From assembly GCA_002339135.1 (NCBI GenBank), contig DDJR01000029.1:54954-81897 (forward strand): a DNA stretch of 26,944 bases, read 5' to 3'. This document shows positions 16,203 through 25,247 of this stretch, in pieces. A model generated the notes under the pieces. That model was not told the DNA's origin and made no database searches. It saw only the letters and a program-made list of their open reading frames with translations. The position numbers and the translations under genes were made by a program. This DNA comes from Flavobacteriales bacterium UBA2619. Its GTDB lineage: Bacteria; Bacteroidota; Bacteroidia; Flavobacteriales_D; Sanyastnellaceae. Numbering within the stretch: the first letter of the stretch is position 1; every line of letters starts with the position of its first letter.

Positions 16203-17245
16203 TGAGTGACGACGTAATCACAGATGAGGTTTTAGATGAATCAGAGGAGCTTTTTGAGCACCACCGTATAGAAGCAGACCCAGGACAACAGCCGCTTAGA
16301 GTTGACAAGTTTCTCATGAGTCGGATTGCAAACATCTCACGGAATAAGCTTCAAATGGCGGCAAATTCCGGTTACATTCGAGTAGATGGTAATTCCGTTA
16401 AGTCGAACTTTAAAGTTCGCTCCAATCATGTTGTCACAGTTGAACTTCCACAACCTGTCTATGAGTTTGAGCTTGTCGCAGAAGAAATGGATTTAAACAT
16501 CGTTTATGAAGACGATACCGTCATTGTTTTAAATAAAAGGGCGGATTTAGTTGTCCATCCAGGTCATGGAAATTACACAGGTACGCTTGTAAATGGGATT
16601 TTACACCACCTTCAAAACATTCCTTCTGTTGAAGGCTCTCCAACGCCGCGACCAGGACTAGTTCACAGACTGGATAAGGACACAACTGGTTTGATGGTTT
16701 TAGGAAAAACAGAGAGGTCCCTGACTGAGCTAAGTGAACAATTCTTTGAAAGAACTGTTGAGAGACGATATCATGCTTTGGTTTGGGGGGATGTTTCTGA
16801 AGACGGAACAGTTGAAGGCCATGTGGGTCGTTCTAGAAGCAACAGAACAGTTCAAGCGGTGTATCCTGAAGGTGACGAAGGAAAGCATGCAGTAACGCAT
16901 TACAGAGTCTTAGAACGCTTGGGCCCTGTAACTTTGATTGAATGTAAATTAGAGACGGGTCGAACACATCAAATACGTGTGCACATGCAATACATAGGTC
17001 ACCCGTTGTTTGGTGACCCTAGATATGGAGGGAATATTGCTGTTAAAGGGTCTCCTGGAGGAAAATACAATTCTTTTTTAAGAAACTGTTTCAGTATCCT
17101 TACCCGTCAGGCACTCCACGCAAAAACACTTGGATTTACACATCCCAAGACTAAAAAATTCATTTCTTTTGAGTCAGAAGTGCCAAGCGATATGCAAGAA
17201 ATTATTGAAAAGTGGAAAACCTATTTAGAGGGTATCGCAAAGTAG
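16202..17245 (+). CDS. RluD-family 23S rRNA pseudouridine synthase
   Basis: RluA/RluD-family enzymes isomerise uridines of 23S rRNA (RluD: positions 1911, 1915 and 1917 in E. coli). The 347 residues include an acidic N-terminal tail, an S4 RNA-binding domain (about 32-82, PLRVDKFLMSRIANISR...), and the catalytic domain with motif HRLDKDTTG, whose Asp158 is the catalytic aspartate, plus GRTHQIRVHMQYIGHP downstream. The S4 domain and length favour RluD over RluA, but the exact target is inferred. The ATG overlaps the previous stop by one base. It is convergent with the ABC-F gene, 5 bp apart, without a clear terminator. Confidence 0.92.
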   Translation: MSDDVITDEVLDESEELFEHHRIEADPGQQPLRVDKFLMSRIANISRNKLQMAANSGYIRVDGNSVKSNFKVRSNHVVTVELPQPVYEFELVAEEMDLNIVYEDDTVIVLNKRADLVVHPGHGNYTGTLVNGILHHLQNIPSVEGSPTPRPGLVHRLDKDTTGLMVLGKTERSLTELSEQFFERTVERRYHALVWGDVSEDGTVEGHVGRSRSNRTVQAVYPEGDEGKHAVTHYRVLERLGPVTLIECKLETGRTHQIRVHMQYIGHPLFGDPRYGGNIAVKGSPGGKYNSFLRNCFSILTRQALHAKTLGFTHPKTKKFISFESEVPSDMQEIIEKWKTYLEGIAK

Positions 17246-17250
17246 AGACG

Positions 17251-19230
17251 TTACGTCAGTTGATTTTCTAACTCTTCTTTTTCAATGAGGGCATTTTCCC
17301 AATCAGATAGGGCTGTGTCATGCTTCTTCTGTATCTCCTCAAATTCGTAAGACAGGTTCGTCATACGTTTCATGTCAGTTGAATCAACTTCAGCTATTTC
17401 TTTGTTTTTAAGCTCCAAAGCATTCTCGGCTTCTGCGACGGCTTTTTCTAGTCTGTTGACCTTTTTGTCAATTTTCTTAATTGATTTTTCAATCTCTTTT
17501 TTCTTTTTGTAGTCAATTTTCATCGATGAATCTGAGTTGACAGTACTCTTTGAGGATCCACTCTTTTTTCCTTTTCCCAAAACTCTTTCTCCGGTTTTTG
17601 AAGCTTCATATGCCCCAATACTCTCTGCGTGTTTGGCATGCAAAAAAGTTTTAATGTCACCGATATATTGTCTCAAACCCGTCGGGGTTACTTCGTAGAC
17701 AAATTGAGTCAGTCCTGAAAGAAAGTCTCTGTCATGGGAGACCACAATCAAAGAACCATCATAGGTAATAAGGGCTTCTTTCAAGACAGATTTTGACTTT
17801 AAATCTAAGTGGTTAGTCGGCTCGTCCAGAATCAGTACATTGTAAGGGTGTAGCAAAAGTTTGCACAATGCGAGACGGGCTTTTTCTCCGCCACTTAACA
17901 CACTCACTTTTTTATCGACATCTTCCCCAGAAAAAAGAAATGATCCCAACATTGATCTTAGATTAACATTGCTTTCAAGAGTTATCTCAGCTTCAAGAGT
18001 TTCAAGCACGGTGATTTTTCCATCTAACTCTTCAGCTTGGTTTTGAGCATAATATCCGATATCAACGTTGTGCCCTTTAAGTAAATCTCCTTCGTGTGAT
18101 TCTAAATCTAAAAGAATTCTCGTTAGCGTTGTTTTACCCGCGCCATTTTTCCCAACAAATGCAACCTTGTCTTGTCTTGCCATCATAAACTCAAGCCCTT
18201 TAAAAACGCTTAGCTCACCAAATGATTTGGCCAATCCTTTCGCATCAAAGATGACCTTGCCTGTTCTTGGAGCTGGAGGAAATCTAAATTTTATCTTAGC
18301 ATTGTCAGCGGCATCAACTTCGACGATCTCAAGCTTGTCAAGTTTTTTGATGAGAGACTGCGCAAATGCAGCTTTGTTCTTTTTAGCTCTGAATTTGTTG
18401 ATGAGAATCTGAGATTCTTCAATATATTTCTTTTGGTTTTTCTGAGCTTGAAGCTGTCTTTCACGCTCTTCTTCACGCCAAACCTGGTATTTTGTATAGG
18501 GTGCTTTAAAGTCGTATAATCTAAAAGGACTGATTTCTATTGTTCGTTCGGTCAGGTTGTCAAGAAACATCCTATCGTGTGATATTAGTAGGATTGCGCC
18601 TGGATAATTTTTTAAAAACCCTTCAAGCCATTCAATGCTTTCAATATCCAGGTGGTTTGTTGGCTCATCAAGAAGCAGTAGATTTGGATTTGTTAAAAGC
18701 AGTTTGGCCAATTCCACCCTCATTTTCCAACCACCACTAAAGTCGCTCATTTTTCTGTCAAGATCTTCCGGTTTAAAACCTAGACCCTGAAGAATTCTGT
18801 GAATCTTTTCTTCCAGATTTCCCGCCCCGATTATATCAAGCCTTTGATTTGCTTCAGTTAGCTCGTCAATCAATCTAGAGTAGTCGTCACTTTCGTAATC
18901 CAATCTTGTAGAAATTTCATCAGTGATTTCTACAATTCGTTCTTCAAGTTTTTTAATTTCAGCAAATGCACTTGCTGCTTCATCAAAAACCGTCGCGGAT
19001 TCATTGTGATCCATCTCTTGAGGCAAGTACCCAATTCGGTAATCGTTGGGATAGCTTACTGTTCCTTCTGAGGGAGCATTAATGCCAGCGAGGATGTACA
19101 TCAGTGTCGATTTCCCCGCACCATTTCGACCCACCAAACCGATGCGCTCTCTTTTCCCAATAAATAGATTAAGCCCTTCAAATAAGGTCCTGTCACCGAA
19201 GTGAACTCCAAGTTGTGTTACTGTTAGCAT
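17251..19230 (-). CDS. ABC-F family ATPase
   Basis: ABC-F proteins are soluble twin-ATPase factors that act on ribosomes, in translation or antibiotic protection, not in transport; no membrane segment is present. The 659 residues contain two nucleotide-binding domains. Domain 1 has Walker A GRNGAGKST (34-42), signature FSGGWKMRVELAK and LLDEPTNHLD; domain 2 has GKNGAGKTT, signature LSGGEKARLALCK and LILDEPTNHLD. The charged linker between them is typical. After a Gly/Ser/Lys-rich spacer, a coiled coil (about 570-659) resembles the C-terminal extension of YheS/Uup-like members. FSGGWKMR in domain 1 points toward the YheS-like branch. A resistance role is not suggested by the context. The start at 19230 fits the N-terminus MLTVTQLGV. 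Confidence 0.92.
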   Translation of the reverse strand: MLTVTQLGVHFGDRTLFEGLNLFIGKRERIGLVGRNGAGKSTLMYILAGINAPSEGTVSYPNDYRIGYLPQEMDHNESATVFDEAASAFAEIKKLEERIVEITDEISTRLDYESDDYSRLIDELTEANQRLDIIGAGNLEEKIHRILQGLGFKPEDLDRKMSDFSGGWKMRVELAKLLLTNPNLLLLDEPTNHLDIESIEWLEGFLKNYPGAILLISHDRMFLDNLTERTIEISPFRLYDFKAPYTKYQVWREEERERQLQAQKNQKKYIEESQILINKFRAKKNKAAFAQSLIKKLDKLEIVEVDAADNAKIKFRFPPAPRTGKVIFDAKGLAKSFGELSVFKGLEFMMARQDKVAFVGKNGAGKTTLTRILLDLESHEGDLLKGHNVDIGYYAQNQAEELDGKITVLETLEAEITLESNVNLRSMLGSFLFSGEDVDKKVSVLSGGEKARLALCKLLLHPYNVLILDEPTNHLDLKSKSVLKEALITYDGSLIVVSHDRDFLSGLTQFVYEVTPTGLRQYIGDIKTFLHAKHAESIGAYEASKTGERVLGKGKKSGSSKSTVNSDSSMKIDYKKKKEIEKSIKKIDKKVNRLEKAVAEAENALELKNKEIAEVDSTDMKRMTNLSYEFEEIQKKHDTALSDWENALIEKEELENQLT

Positions 19231-19253
19231 TGGATTGCAAAGGTCGTAAATAA

Positions 19254-19283
19254 AAAGCGGGAGGCCTTTTGGCTTCCCGCTTT
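19254..19283 (-). terminator. Intrinsic terminator after gldN
   Basis: A 13-bp stem (19254-19266 with 19271-19283, one G-T pair) closes a four-base loop. On the minus strand the hairpin is followed by TTTTTATTT, the expected U-tract, about 25 bp after the gldN stop. It should end the T9SS operon before the ABC-F gene begins. On the plus strand the stem is followed only by ACGATAA, so it is directional rather than bidirectional. Confidence 0.85.
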
Positions 19284-19305
19284 ACGATAACGTATAAATA
19301 ATGTG

Positions 19306-20163
19306 TTAGTAATGCCAGAGATCATGTTCTAAAATGAACAATTCCTCCTTGATTCTTTCTGACTCAGCCAAAGCATCCATTCCACGGGCAAATTCACCTA
19401 CAGACCTGTCATAAACATTTGACTGTTTTACGATATAGCTAGAGAAGTAACGTTTCTGAAAGAGATCTTCATATGTCCTTCTTTGGGCATCATTAAACAA
19501 GTTAAATACATCCGCATTTGCAAAAACATATCTACATTCAGGATAATACAACCAGAATAGGGGTGCAAATCCCATGCTTTCACCATCTCTGTCATAGTCT
19601 TCTATCATGGGAGCAATACCAATGATACGAACATAACGCTCGCTACGCTGTCTATCCCAAATCCAATCTTCTTTCAGTCGGTACCTGGTAATTTTTTCAG
19701 ATTCAATTGGAGTTACAACCTCTTTAAATCCAATTTTCTCACCGAATTCGTCCCATTCATCAATTCGTTCTATCGGATTTAAAATCGTACGAATACTGTC
19801 AGGAGACAATGGCATTGTAAATTCATCTTCATCACCTATGGGTCCAGTGCTGTAGGCTATCAATGAACCTTCAATGAGCAGCCCCTCACGGATGACATCA
19901 AATAAATTGCTTCTGTCTTCGATTGCGTCAATCGGGTAGTAGTAAGGATGGTTGATTTTTTGCTTCAAGTCCATTTCTTGCCATACTCGTCGGAAGTACA
20001 TCACATCAGCTTCACGCAAATATGGGTATGGGATCACCCTTTTAGTCAGGTTAGTTTCCTTGACATACGCACCGTCAAGGACGTTTTGTACTTGAGAATT
20101 GCTCTCAAATGATAGAGCAAAAAGAGCGATAGCTAGTAATGTGTACTTGAATAAATGACTCAT
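19306..20163 (-). CDS. gldN: GldN, T9SS periplasmic ring component
   Basis: GldN (PorN in Porphyromonas) pairs with the lipoprotein GldK/PorK in a large periplasmic ring attached to the outer membrane and contacts the GldLM motor. The 285-residue protein has a cleavable signal peptide (hydrophobic TLLAIALFALSF, cleavage near SNSQ-VQ) and family motifs including the DVMYFRRVWQEMD region, KINHPYYYPI and PLFWLYYPECRYVFANADVFN. The ATG at 20163 follows the gldM stop by 11 bp. It is the last gene of the gldKLMN set, directly before the terminator at 19254-19283. Confidence 0.95.
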   Translation of the reverse strand: MSHLFKYTLLAIALFALSFESNSQVQNVLDGAYVKETNLTKRVIPYPYLREADVMYFRRVWQEMDLKQKINHPYYYPIDAIEDRSNLFDVIREGLLIEGSLIAYSTGPIGDEDEFTMPLSPDSIRTILNPIERIDEWDEFGEKIGFKEVVTPIESEKITRYRLKEDWIWDRQRSERYVRIIGIAPMIEDYDRDGESMGFAPLFWLYYPECRYVFANADVFNLFNDAQRRTYEDLFQKRYFSSYIVKQSNVYDRSVGEFARGMDALAESERIKEELFILEHDLWHY

Positions 20164-20174
20164 TATTTTAAAAT

Positions 20175-21908
20175 TTAGCTGGTGATTTTAAGTTTTAAAG
20201 ATGAAACCATACGTTCAGTGCCGTCAGGCATGCCTACAATGATATCTTCAAAATAAATGGTGTTACCTCTTTTAACCCTGTTTAAAAGCGCCTTCATATC
20301 TGAAGTTATTTTGTTGTTGGGAGAGTTAAGTTCTTTAAATGTTCCATCCTTGCTTAGTCGAATTGTGAAGCTCTTCACACGTACTTGAACATCAAAGTCA
20401 AAGTTGTCCATCTTAGCTGCAAGTGGCGCAAATGAGATGACTTCATTCTTTGTGATTGTCCTGTTAGATGGTTTTTTCCCTGCCCAAAACGGGATTGGAT
20501 CAGGAATGCGTTTAACCCTAAATTCAGCATTTCCAAGGTTACTCATACTTCCATCAGGCATTTCTCCTTTGACAGAAATAGTTGCTTTTTTGTTAGATGA
20601 TGAATTGGATGGCTCTACAACGTATGTACCATCGGATTGTCTTTTAATTTTGTGTCCACTAGAAATTGAAACTTGTAGTTTGTCACTAGGAACTCCTGGA
20701 ACACTTACTTCGACCGGGTTAGGAACACCTCGGTAGAAAACATTCATTTTAGTTGGTGAAACAACCAATGCTGCTTCAGCTACCGTAACCACTGGAGTGA
20801 AAAATGGCTGAGATTGCATATCACCTTCAGGGCCCTGGTACCGTATTAAACCTTTGTAGCTGTAATCTCCAAGGCTCATTCCTTTTGTAGGCAGTGTAAG
20901 CATACCTTGTCCTTTATCATCGACAGGCAAGGCTGTAAGTCCCAGACCTTCGTAATCAAGAACAGTTGAATCCATTCCATCCCACTTTTTGTCGTCAATG
21001 TAAACTTGAGGCACCCTTGTTCGATCAAATGCAGCCAATAAAATAGTCGCTCTTAAAGAGTCTCCTCGCAAAACGTAGCTGGTTTGTGGAATTGTCAATG
21101 GCATGACTTCAGAAAACTTCAAACTCTTAGCTTCAATCCCACCTAACAACCATGAAAGAGCATCTTCTTCAGCATCTTGTACATCGATGATCATCTTAGA
21201 CATGAGAGGTATTACAGCAGCCAGAGGAACATCATAGAAATTTGCAGCTTCCCAAAGTACCTCCTGACCATCTTCCATTTCGTTCTCGAAGGAGAACCTT
21301 TCGTTTAATGATTTAAGTGTGCTTTCAGGCATCGTTCGTTTGATGCCATTGATGTCTGTGACTTCAATAGTCGTCAAGTATTCCCGATAGCTTTCAATCG
21401 CAATTTTTAAACCATTTGCAGTCCACTCGCCTTCTTTAGGCCTCTGTGGTTCGGAACCCATCATGTAGGTCGTCAATGCTTGAAATTCATCTTTTTTACT
21501 GATGTACTTCAGGTTTAAAACGGTATCGTTTCCAAGTTCATCTGTTCCGAAATATTTTTCAAAATCCAGAGGTTCTTGTATATCAAAATCACCTTCGGAT
21601 GTTGCCAAACAACGTGCTTTAAGTTTTGTAATAAAGGTAATCAGTGTTTCTGATTGGTTGACGATAGACTGAGCTTCATCGAAAAACGGTCCAACTTTTT
21701 CCTGATTACTGTGGTATTTTAATTCTAAAGAAGTGTAGGTGTCGTTAATTTTTGCTGACAATGTTTCTTGAGTAGTCCTCAGACTATTTTCAACTTTAAC
21801 AAAACCATTAAGCACTTCTTTTGAAATATTTAAGGCTAGCAAAGCGGTAAGGACGAGGTACATCATCCCTATCATCTTTTGCCTTGGGGTCTCTTTTCCT
21901 CCTGACAT
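20175..21908 (-). CDS. gldM: GldM, T9SS inner-membrane motor protein
   Basis: GldM forms, with GldL, the rotary proton-driven motor that powers type IX secretion and gliding. The 577 residues start with the conserved cytoplasmic N-terminus MSGGKETPRQKM, including Arg9, followed by a single transmembrane helix at about 12-30 (MIGMMYLVLTALLALNIS). The remainder is periplasmic: an initial helical bundle (about 40-230), then beta-rich domains (D2-D4) that reach to the outer-membrane ring. Length is a little above the F. johnsoniae protein (about 513, from memory). It lies 27 bp after gldL and 11 bp before gldN. Confidence 0.95.
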   Translation of the reverse strand: MSGGKETPRQKMIGMMYLVLTALLALNISKEVLNGFVKVENSLRTTQETLSAKINDTYTSLELKYHSNQEKVGPFFDEAQSIVNQSETLITFITKLKARCLATSEGDFDIQEPLDFEKYFGTDELGNDTVLNLKYISKKDEFQALTTYMMGSEPQRPKEGEWTANGLKIAIESYREYLTTIEVTDINGIKRTMPESTLKSLNERFSFENEMEDGQEVLWEAANFYDVPLAAVIPLMSKMIIDVQDAEEDALSWLLGGIEAKSLKFSEVMPLTIPQTSYVLRGDSLRATILLAAFDRTRVPQVYIDDKKWDGMDSTVLDYEGLGLTALPVDDKGQGMLTLPTKGMSLGDYSYKGLIRYQGPEGDMQSQPFFTPVVTVAEAALVVSPTKMNVFYRGVPNPVEVSVPGVPSDKLQVSISSGHKIKRQSDGTYVVEPSNSSSNKKATISVKGEMPDGSMSNLGNAEFRVKRIPDPIPFWAGKKPSNRTITKNEVISFAPLAAKMDNFDFDVQVRVKSFTIRLSKDGTFKELNSPNNKITSDMKALLNRVKRGNTIYFEDIIVGMPDGTERMVSSLKLKITS

Positions 21909-21935
21909 GGTTTATTTATTTTTATTCATGTAGGA

Positions 21936-22688
21936 TTAACTACGGTTGCCCATAGCATTGAGCATGTTTCCGTAAACGGTGTTTAAAGAAGCTAGGTTTT
22001 CAGCAAGCGCAGCGATGTGCTCCTTGTATGCCTTGGTATCCTCAACACTGTCGTTGAGTGTTTTCACCAATTCTCCCATTCCAGCATAAAGTTCTTTGTT
22101 TTCATTTAGCTGTTGAAGCTGCATTTCATACATAGAATTTAAAGAGGTAAGGTTTTCGTTCATACGTTCCAGGTTCTTCCCAGCGTTTGAAGATGAATCT
22201 TGGGATCCCACTAAGCCAGTCAATGAAGAAGCAACCCCTTCATATGTGTCTGCCATTTCGTCAACTCTGTTTGATGCTTTCACCAATGAGTCACTAAATT
22301 TCTGAGTTGATCCAGCAGCGTCAGCCATAGAACTCATTTTAGATGCTTGGTCCCCCAAATTTCTCATGCCATCTCCTAAATTTTGTAGAAGTGTTTCATC
22401 GATATTGGCATCAGTAAGTAGAGAGTCTAATTCTTGAACAGCTGTTTTTGACTCTTCACCAGTCGCAAGTTGTGGGTAAACCAATGTCCAATCCGGATCA
22501 GACAATGGAAGTGGTTCGAATGCGGAGAAGAAAAAGATCAACGCCTCGGTTCCCAATCCGGCGATAAGCATCTCAGAGGCATACTCCCAGTGTTGTATTT
22601 TAAATAAAGCACCGATAATTACTACTGACGCTCCGATTCCGTAGAGCTTAGCCATCAGCTTCTTCCAACTTTTTGATCCTGGTTTCAT
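21936..22688 (-). CDS. gldL: GldL, T9SS inner-membrane proton channel subunit
   Basis: GldL pentamers surround a GldM dimer and conduct protons. With the ATG at 22688 the protein has 250 residues: two transmembrane helices at about 13-30 (LYGIGASVVIIGALFKI) and 38-57 (EMLIAGLGTEALIFFFSAF), then a long Ser/Asn/Glu-rich cytoplasmic tail with predicted coiled coil. The helix-2 glutamate at residue 48 (in TEALIFFFSAFEP) matches the functionally essential glutamate known in F. johnsoniae GldL, so the motor should be active. An upstream TTG at 22712 would add eight residues but is less likely than the ATG. No frame damage was seen. Confidence 0.94.
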   Translation of the reverse strand: MKPGSKSWKKLMAKLYGIGASVVIIGALFKIQHWEYASEMLIAGLGTEALIFFFSAFEPLPLSDPDWTLVYPQLATGEESKTAVQELDSLLTDANIDETLLQNLGDGMRNLGDQASKMSSMADAAGSTQKFSDSLVKASNRVDEMADTYEGVASSLTGLVGSQDSSSNAGKNLERMNENLTSLNSMYEMQLQQLNENKELYAGMGELVKTLNDSVEDTKAYKEHIAALAENLASLNTVYGNMLNAMGNRS

Positions 22689-22776
22689 TTTCTTTGTTTT
22701 GTTGTTATACAAATAGCCATTGAGGATAAGTCAATAAACTATATTTTTAGGTATTGTTTTTTATTTATTTTGCAGT

Positions 22777-24144
22777 TTAATTCCACTCTTCTTTAGGTCC
22801 AGACTTGCCTCGTCCTAGGTAGGACATGACAGATCGGAATCCAATAAAAGCTTTTGCTGTGTCACTGTATTCATAAGATCTTGTTCCAGTTTGGCAGTAG
22901 TAGCCAATGTCTTTCCAAGATCCACCACGTGTTACTTTTCTATGAAGTGCAGCAGAATCGTCAATTTTTGCGTGGTATACATAATCAGGTGCTAAATCAA
23001 AAGCAAAGTCATAGACAGTTTCGTCAAAAGCAGTGTTTGTCCATTCGGCAACGTTTCCAGCCATGTTGTACAATCCATAATCATTTGGACTGTACGATTC
23101 AACAGGCGCTGTGTATGCGTTTGCATCTTCAACATAGTCTCCACGCATTGGTTTGAAATTGGCCAAAACACAACCCTGTTCGTTTCGAATGTAAGGTCCA
23201 CCCCATGGGTATGGAGCTAGATTGCGACCTCCACGAGCTGCAAATTCCCATTCTGCTTCAGAAGGAAGTCTGAACTTTTGAATATATGTTTGACCTTCTT
23301 TTTGCCTCCATTCATTCATAATTTGAGTTCTGTAAGCGTTGAATGCTACAGCTTGACCCCATGTAACACCTACAACAGGATAGTCGTCATATGCCGGATG
23401 CCAAAAGTAATTCTCTGCCAGGGGCTCGTTGTATGCGTAAGTGTAATCATGTGCCCAAACTAAGGTGTCTGGATAAACATTGATGGTTTCCTCAATCACA
23501 AATTGTGATCTGTCAGAATACCTTTGAACAGAATGCAGTTGATTTAATTCATTCACTTCGCCATATTCCTCATCCCTTGCGTCTTTGTTCGCCGCTTTAG
23601 CGATGTTAAACCAGTAATATCTGTAGTTAAGTTTACGTGTATCGATTTCCTTTCGGTTGTAAAACCTATCAGAACCTTGTAAGTAGTACTCATCATAAAG
23701 TACTTCAAAAATATCTTCGTCTGTCCAATCAATAGGCGTTTCCCAATTCAGGACATATCCTTTGTCAATAAATCTATCAAGTTCTATTCCAGCTTCATTT
23801 TCTGAGTAGAAATAACGTTCATCATCATTTTCAGCCAATGTGTTTAAGAACAGTGAATCTCTAACATAGTTTACAAACTGACGGTATTCATTGTTCGATA
23901 TTTCATGAACATCCATGTAAAATGCCGGTATCGTAACTGTTTTAGCACGTGTATTTAGAGCGTATGGAACATCTTGATCACTTGGCCCCATTGTGAAGGA
24001 TCCGAAGTGGATGTAATTCATACCGTATGGGTTAGCTTGATCCCAGTATTCACGAGGGTGAACACCTACGAGCTCGCCTTGAGGTCCCATATAGCATCCA
24101 GCAAGCAGAGCTGGAATTATGAGTATCAGAAGAAACTTATTCAT
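22777..24144 (-). CDS. gldK: GldK, T9SS ring lipoprotein with FGE-like domain
   Basis: GldK (PorK) is the lipoprotein partner of GldN in the periplasmic ring at the outer membrane. From the ATG at 24144 it has 455 residues: lipoprotein signal MNKFLLILIIPALLAGC with Cys17 as lipidated residue, then a formylglycine-generating enzyme/sulfatase-modifying-like fold. Recognisable elements are FTMGPSD, DVHEISNNEYRQFV, the RLPSEAEWEFAARGG motif and GLYNMAGNVAEWT, ending GGSWKDIGYY...GFRSVMSY. These FGE-fold members are structural, not catalytic. The frame continues 13 codons to an ATG at 24183, but the signal peptide favours 24144. It is followed by gldL after 88 bp. Confidence 0.95.
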   Translation of the reverse strand: MNKFLLILIIPALLAGCYMGPQGELVGVHPREYWDQANPYGMNYIHFGSFTMGPSDQDVPYALNTRAKTVTIPAFYMDVHEISNNEYRQFVNYVRDSLFLNTLAENDDERYFYSENEAGIELDRFIDKGYVLNWETPIDWTDEDIFEVLYDEYYLQGSDRFYNRKEIDTRKLNYRYYWFNIAKAANKDARDEEYGEVNELNQLHSVQRYSDRSQFVIEETINVYPDTLVWAHDYTYAYNEPLAENYFWHPAYDDYPVVGVTWGQAVAFNAYRTQIMNEWRQKEGQTYIQKFRLPSEAEWEFAARGGRNLAPYPWGGPYIRNEQGCVLANFKPMRGDYVEDANAYTAPVESYSPNDYGLYNMAGNVAEWTNTAFDETVYDFAFDLAPDYVYHAKIDDSAALHRKVTRGGSWKDIGYYCQTGTRSYEYSDTAKAFIGFRSVMSYLGRGKSGPKEEWN

Positions 24145-24183
24145 ATGGTAAATTCTTGTAGTTAGTAATAATGAAGTACGCAT

Positions 24184-24202
24184 GAAACGCTTCGAAGGTT
24201 TC
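24184..24202. other. Small palindrome between porP/sprF and gldK
   Basis: GAAAC at 24184-24188 pairs with GTTTC at 24198-24202, and the loop contains the 8-bp palindrome CTTCGAAG (24190-24197). It begins six bases after the porP/sprF stop codon on the minus strand and lies 40 bp before the gldK start. The stem is too weak, and no U-tract follows on the minus strand, to call it a terminator. It could be an attenuation or processing element, or chance. Confidence 0.25.
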
Positions 24203-24207
24203 TTTTA

Positions 24208-25167
24208 TTATAAAATCCTCGGATTTGCGTACCTGTTTAAGATGGGTGTCGACTCAAATTTGAAGCTATAAGAGAGGAATATTTCATGTGACCCTGATGA
24301 AAACGACTGAAGTTCTGAAGTTGTCACGTCAAATGAGTATCCCAGTCTAAAGAGTTGTTCTTTGTAATTCGTAGCATCCTTGTCAATCATTTTATATTGG
24401 AATCCTACTATTGGAGCGATTGCATCGCCAGGTCTCCAAGAAACACCCGCCCATATCATTTCGTTGTAAAGAACGTTGACATTCATATCTATTGCAGATG
24501 CATTGAGGTCAGTTTTTGCGAGTATATTCGTCCTAAGCACGAGTGCATCACCATCGAGGGGATAGTTGTACCCACCCATAGCGTATAAATGTCTGCTGGG
24601 TGTAATGCTCATTTCAGTGAACTCAGTTTCTGCCAGGTGAGTCATTGACAGCCCTGCATAAAAAGTTTTAGGCTTGGATATATAGATACCCAAATCCACA
24701 TCAACAGCTGAAGATTGGTTGTCATTCTGCGGAATAGCTTGGTCAGATGCCCAAGGGTCAATTGAGATCCATTCAGTAGCAAACGATTTGCTGAAATAAC
24801 TAACAGACATGCCCAAACTCATTTTTGTTCCGTTTGCAAAAGGTGACAAAGTGTATGCATACCCCAACTTCATCATCGTATTGCTTTCATATCCGAGCTC
24901 ATCTTGATAAAACTGGATTCCAAATGCACCTGGAATAAACCCAACTTGGCCATCTACGTTTAACAGTGATGTGACCGGTGAGCGATCTAGTCCATTCCAT
25001 TGATTTCTGTAGAAACCATTAATGTTCGTCAGGTCGGATTGTCCAGCAGCGGCAATGTTAGACACGACATGGTCCATGTACCATTGGGTGAACTGAGGGT
25101 CTTGTTGTGCGCTCATAGATGAGGCAAACACGACAAAAAGAAGTGCTGTTATATAGCTACGCATCAT
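24208..25167 (-). CDS. PorP/SprF-family T9SS outer-membrane protein
   Basis: PorP/SprF proteins are 14-strand-type outer-membrane barrels that carry a surface adhesin or link to the GldKN ring. From the ATG at 25167 (a second ATG is at 25164) the product has 319 residues with a signal peptide (SYITALLFVVFASSMSAQ) and the family start QQDPQFTQWYMDHVVSNIAAAG. Further motifs are NGFYRNQWNGLD, the YAYTLSPFANGTKMSLGMSVSYF segment and a C-terminal aromatic strand region ending FLSYSFKF. The open frame continues upstream to 25278 into the arginase-like gene; that extension is not signal-peptide-like. Position just before gldK matches sprF/porP linkage to gldKLMN in Bacteroidota. Confidence 0.93.
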   Translation of the reverse strand: MMRSYITALLFVVFASSMSAQQDPQFTQWYMDHVVSNIAAAGQSDLTNINGFYRNQWNGLDRSPVTSLLNVDGQVGFIPGAFGIQFYQDELGYESNTMMKLGYAYTLSPFANGTKMSLGMSVSYFSKSFATEWISIDPWASDQAIPQNDNQSSAVDVDLGIYISKPKTFYAGLSMTHLAETEFTEMSITPSRHLYAMGGYNYPLDGDALVLRTNILAKTDLNASAIDMNVNVLYNEMIWAGVSWRPGDAIAPIVGFQYKMIDKDATNYKEQLFRLGYSFDVTTSELQSFSSGSHEIFLSYSFKFESTPILNRYANPRIL

Positions 25168-25247
25168 GTTAACTCGTTGGTTTTCAATTTTTTCACAGGT
25201 TTCGGCGTACACCGAGTGTGGAAAGATACGGAATTTTTTGGATATCA

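Noticed and set aside
17251..19230. ABC-F gene as an antibiotic resistance determinant
   Set aside because: The FSGGW signature and C-terminal coiled coil look like housekeeping YheS/Uup-like members, and there is no mobile or resistance context.
22854..23156. 100-codon plus-strand frame within gldK
   Set aside because: It is rich in Gln, His and Cys and lies antisense to the conserved FGE-like domain, so it is not a credible gene.
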